A stretch of 32,333 nucleotides of DNA from the NCBI GenBank assembly GCA_007128315.1, contig SKXQ01000104.1, positions 1 to 32,333 of the forward strand. The letters run 5' to 3'. Shown one piece after another: positions 30,782-32,333 of the stretch; positions within the stretch are counted from its first letter, which is position 1, and each line of letters opens with the position of its first letter. A program made the translations under genes and the position numbers. The DNA comes from Spirochaetaceae bacterium. GTDB lineage: Bacteria; Spirochaetota; Spirochaetia; DSM-27196; SKKC01. The notes under the pieces were generated by a model. The model was given only the letters and a program-made list of their open reading frames with translations, had not been told where the DNA came from and did no database searches.

Positions 30782-32333
30782 CTATACGTTCATGAGAATT
30801 TCACGGGGTTTTGAACCGTTCTGCGGCCCGACGATGCCGACCCGCTCCATCTCTTCGACCATGCGAGCAGCGCGATTATAGCCGATCTTCAGACGACGCT
30901 GCAGATAACTCGCCGACGCCTTGCGCGAAGTCTGCACAATCTGCATCGCCTTCTCCATCAGCGGATCTTCCAGTTCCTCCTGTACGAAGTCGTCGTCTTC
31001 CTCGATAAAGATCTCGTCATCGATGTAATCCGGCTCACCAAGAGTCCGGACATGCTGCACCACGCGTTCAATTTCTTCGTCACTCAGGAATGCACCCTGA
31101 ATACGGTTCAGCGCCGGATCCCAGGCACTTGTCAGAAGCATGTCACCGCGTCCGAGCAGTTTTTCAGCGCCCTGTCCGTCGAGAATGATACGACTGTCGA
31201 CCTTGCTGGATACCATGAAGGCGATGCGCGACGGAATGTTCGCCTTGATAAGCCCGGTTATGACGTCGGTGCTTGGCCTCTGAGTCGCCAGAACCAGGTG
31301 GATTCCAACCGCTCGACTCATGGCCGCAAGACGCGCGAGCGTCTGCTCGAGTTCCTTACCGCTGGTCGCCATGAGGTCGGCGAATTCGTCGACGACAACC
31401 ACTATGTACGGAAGTTTTTCGGTTGCAAGCTCTCGCTGCTCGATCCGCTTGTTGTAGCTTTTCAGGTCCCGCACCTGAAGCTTGTCCAGAAGCTGATAGC
31501 GTCGCTCCATCTCGTAAAGGCACCACTGAAGCGCCTGAAAAGCCTTCTTCGGTTCGGTGATCACCGGAGTAAGAAGATGCGGAATATCATTATAAAACTT
31601 GAGTTCGACGATCTTCGGGTCAATAAGGACCATCTTCACTTCGTTCGGCGATTTTCGGTACAGGATGGAACAGATAATCGAGTTTACACAGACACTCTTT
31701 CCACTACCGGTTGCGCCGGCAATGAGGAGATGAGGCGTCTTTGCCAGATCTATTATCTGCGCATCCCCGGGAATGTCTTTTCCAATCGCAAGCGGAATGT
31801 CGTGATCACCACTTGTAAACTCACGTTCCTGTATAAGATCCCCGAAGCTGACGATAGCTCTGTCATGGTTCGGGACCTCTATACCGACCGCATGCCTGCC
31901 GGGAATCGGAGCGACTATGCGCACTGTCTGGGCGGCCAGTCGCAGTGCGATGTTGTCGGCAAGGTTTACGATCTTTGTAAGCTTAACGCCCCGGGCGGGG
32001 AGAATCTCAAACATGGTAATGACCGGCCCGCGTCTGATCCCGGTTACTTCGGCTTCGATACCGAACTCCTGAAGGGTTATCCGAAGCGTCTCCGCGGCAT
32101 CCCGTGTCTTCTGGTCGATTTCCCAGTAATGTTTGTCCGGATACTCGTTCAGCAGACCCTTAACCGGTACGTGATATCGTTTCTGTCGTTTTCGGCGGAC
32201 AGGCTTCCTCACCACCGGTTCCGGTTCCGACGCGTCTGCGCCGACAGGCGCACCGTCGCCAACAGGTTCTTCTTCGTCCGGCTCGTCTGAACCTTCCCAG
32301 AACTCGTCCACATCTTCGTCGGCATCGTCTTCG
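30782..32333 (-). CDS. ftsK: DNA translocase FtsK, C-terminal motor, 5' end outside the window
   Basis: The minus-strand frame runs open into the window edge; the apparent GTG at 32311 is only an internal codon. Visible is an acidic linker (DEEEPVGDGAPVGAD), then the FtsK alpha and beta RecA-like motor with Walker A AGATGSGKSVCVN and Walker B VVVVDEFADLM, and the gamma winged helix at the C-terminus (MQIVQTSRKASASYLQRRLKIGYNRAARMVEEMERVGIVG). FtsK pumps chromosomal DNA through the closing septum and activates dimer resolution at dif. The gamma domain should read KOPS-type sequences. The membrane part is not in this window. It converges with the TPR gene. Confidence 0.95.
   Translation of the reverse strand, partial: EDDADEDVDEFWEGSDEPDEEEPVGDGAPVGADASEPEPVVRKPVRRKRQKRYHVPVKGLLNEYPDKHYWEIDQKTRDAAETLRITLQEFGIEAEVTGIRRGPVITMFEILPARGVKLTKIVNLADNIALRLAAQTVRIVAPIPGRHAVGIEVPNHDRAIVSFGDLIQEREFTSGDHDIPLAIGKDIPGDAQIIDLAKTPHLLIAGATGSGKSVCVNSIICSILYRKSPNEVKMVLIDPKIVELKFYNDIPHLLTPVITEPKKAFQALQWCLYEMERRYQLLDKLQVRDLKSYNKRIEQRELATEKLPYIVVVVDEFADLMATSGKELEQTLARLAAMSRAVGIHLVLATQRPSTDVITGLIKANIPSRIAFMVSSKVDSRIILDGQGAEKLLGRGDMLLTSAWDPALNRIQGAFLSDEEIERVVQHVRTLGEPDYIDDEIFIEEDDDFVQEELEDPLMEKAMQIVQTSRKASASYLQRRLKIGYNRAARMVEEMERVGIVGPQNGSKPREILMNV

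Noticed and set aside
31052-32290. 412-codon plus-strand open frame opposite ftsK
   Set aside because: Mirror frame of a clear FtsK motor; the translation has no recognisable motif.
1-32333. CRISPR array, insertion sequence, prophage, toxin-antitoxin or defence system
   Set aside because: I looked on both strands and saw no direct repeats with spacers, transposase or integrase motifs. The PIN domain at 16870-18180 belongs to a PhoH fusion, not a VapBC pair.

Overview
The window looks like a stretch of ordinary, densely packed, moderately GC-rich bacterial chromosome, most likely from a free-living spirochaete. The pointers are fliS directly followed by polA and coaE (from memory a linkage also seen in Borrelia), a fused aroDE gene, a five-gene opp operon divergent from rex, and a class III adenylate cyclase with AAA/TPR modules. 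The assignment is inference. I see no insertion sequence, prophage, CRISPR array, toxin-antitoxin pair or defence island. There is one RNA gene, tRNA-Cys(GCA).

Layout. 1-785 (minus): 3'-truncated M20 peptidase. 862-4380 (plus): a large adenylate cyclase followed 3 nt later by a small stand-alone cyclic-nucleotide-binding protein, a compact cAMP make-and-sense pair. 4455-5930 (minus): exported trypsin-like protease. 5968-6577 (plus): ndk, a hairpin, a strong promoter and tRNA-Cys. 6579-7600 (minus): Nudix hydrolase overlapping a four-helix membrane protein. 7675-8616 (plus): serine acetyltransferase. 8621-15884 (minus): a tight run of small coiled-coil protein, beta-propeller/NodB-like exported protein, fliS, polA, coaE and a SPOR-domain protein. 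15901-16857 (plus): D-2-hydroxyacid dehydrogenase. 16870-29167 (minus): a long array of oppA, B, C, D, F, a membrane protein, a degenerate-GGDEF/EAL protein, an exported protein, aroDE and PIN-PhoH ATPase. 29420-30765 (plus): rex with a translationally coupled TPR protein. 30782-32333 (minus): C-terminal motor of FtsK, cut by the window edge.

The most interesting points are regulatory or concern protein variants. The 250-bp region between oppA and rex holds several palindromes, one close to the Rex operator consensus, and Rex carries an unusual four-cysteine cluster, so peptide uptake may be tied to redox state. Four stacked stable hairpins, one with a cUUCGg tetraloop, lie between oppA and oppB and should raise OppA over the rest of the operon. 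The Opp proteins are themselves unusual: OppC has a roughly 150-residue extracytoplasmic insertion, OppF a roughly 60-residue insertion, OppB an extra N-terminal membrane region, and OppA lacks a lipobox cysteine. The NodB-like protein has lost the deacetylase motifs and is probably a pseudoenzyme. The cyclase replaces the usual transition-state Asn with Ser. polA and the dehydrogenase both have a TATAAT box 5-7 nt before the start codon, which would give leaderless mRNAs.
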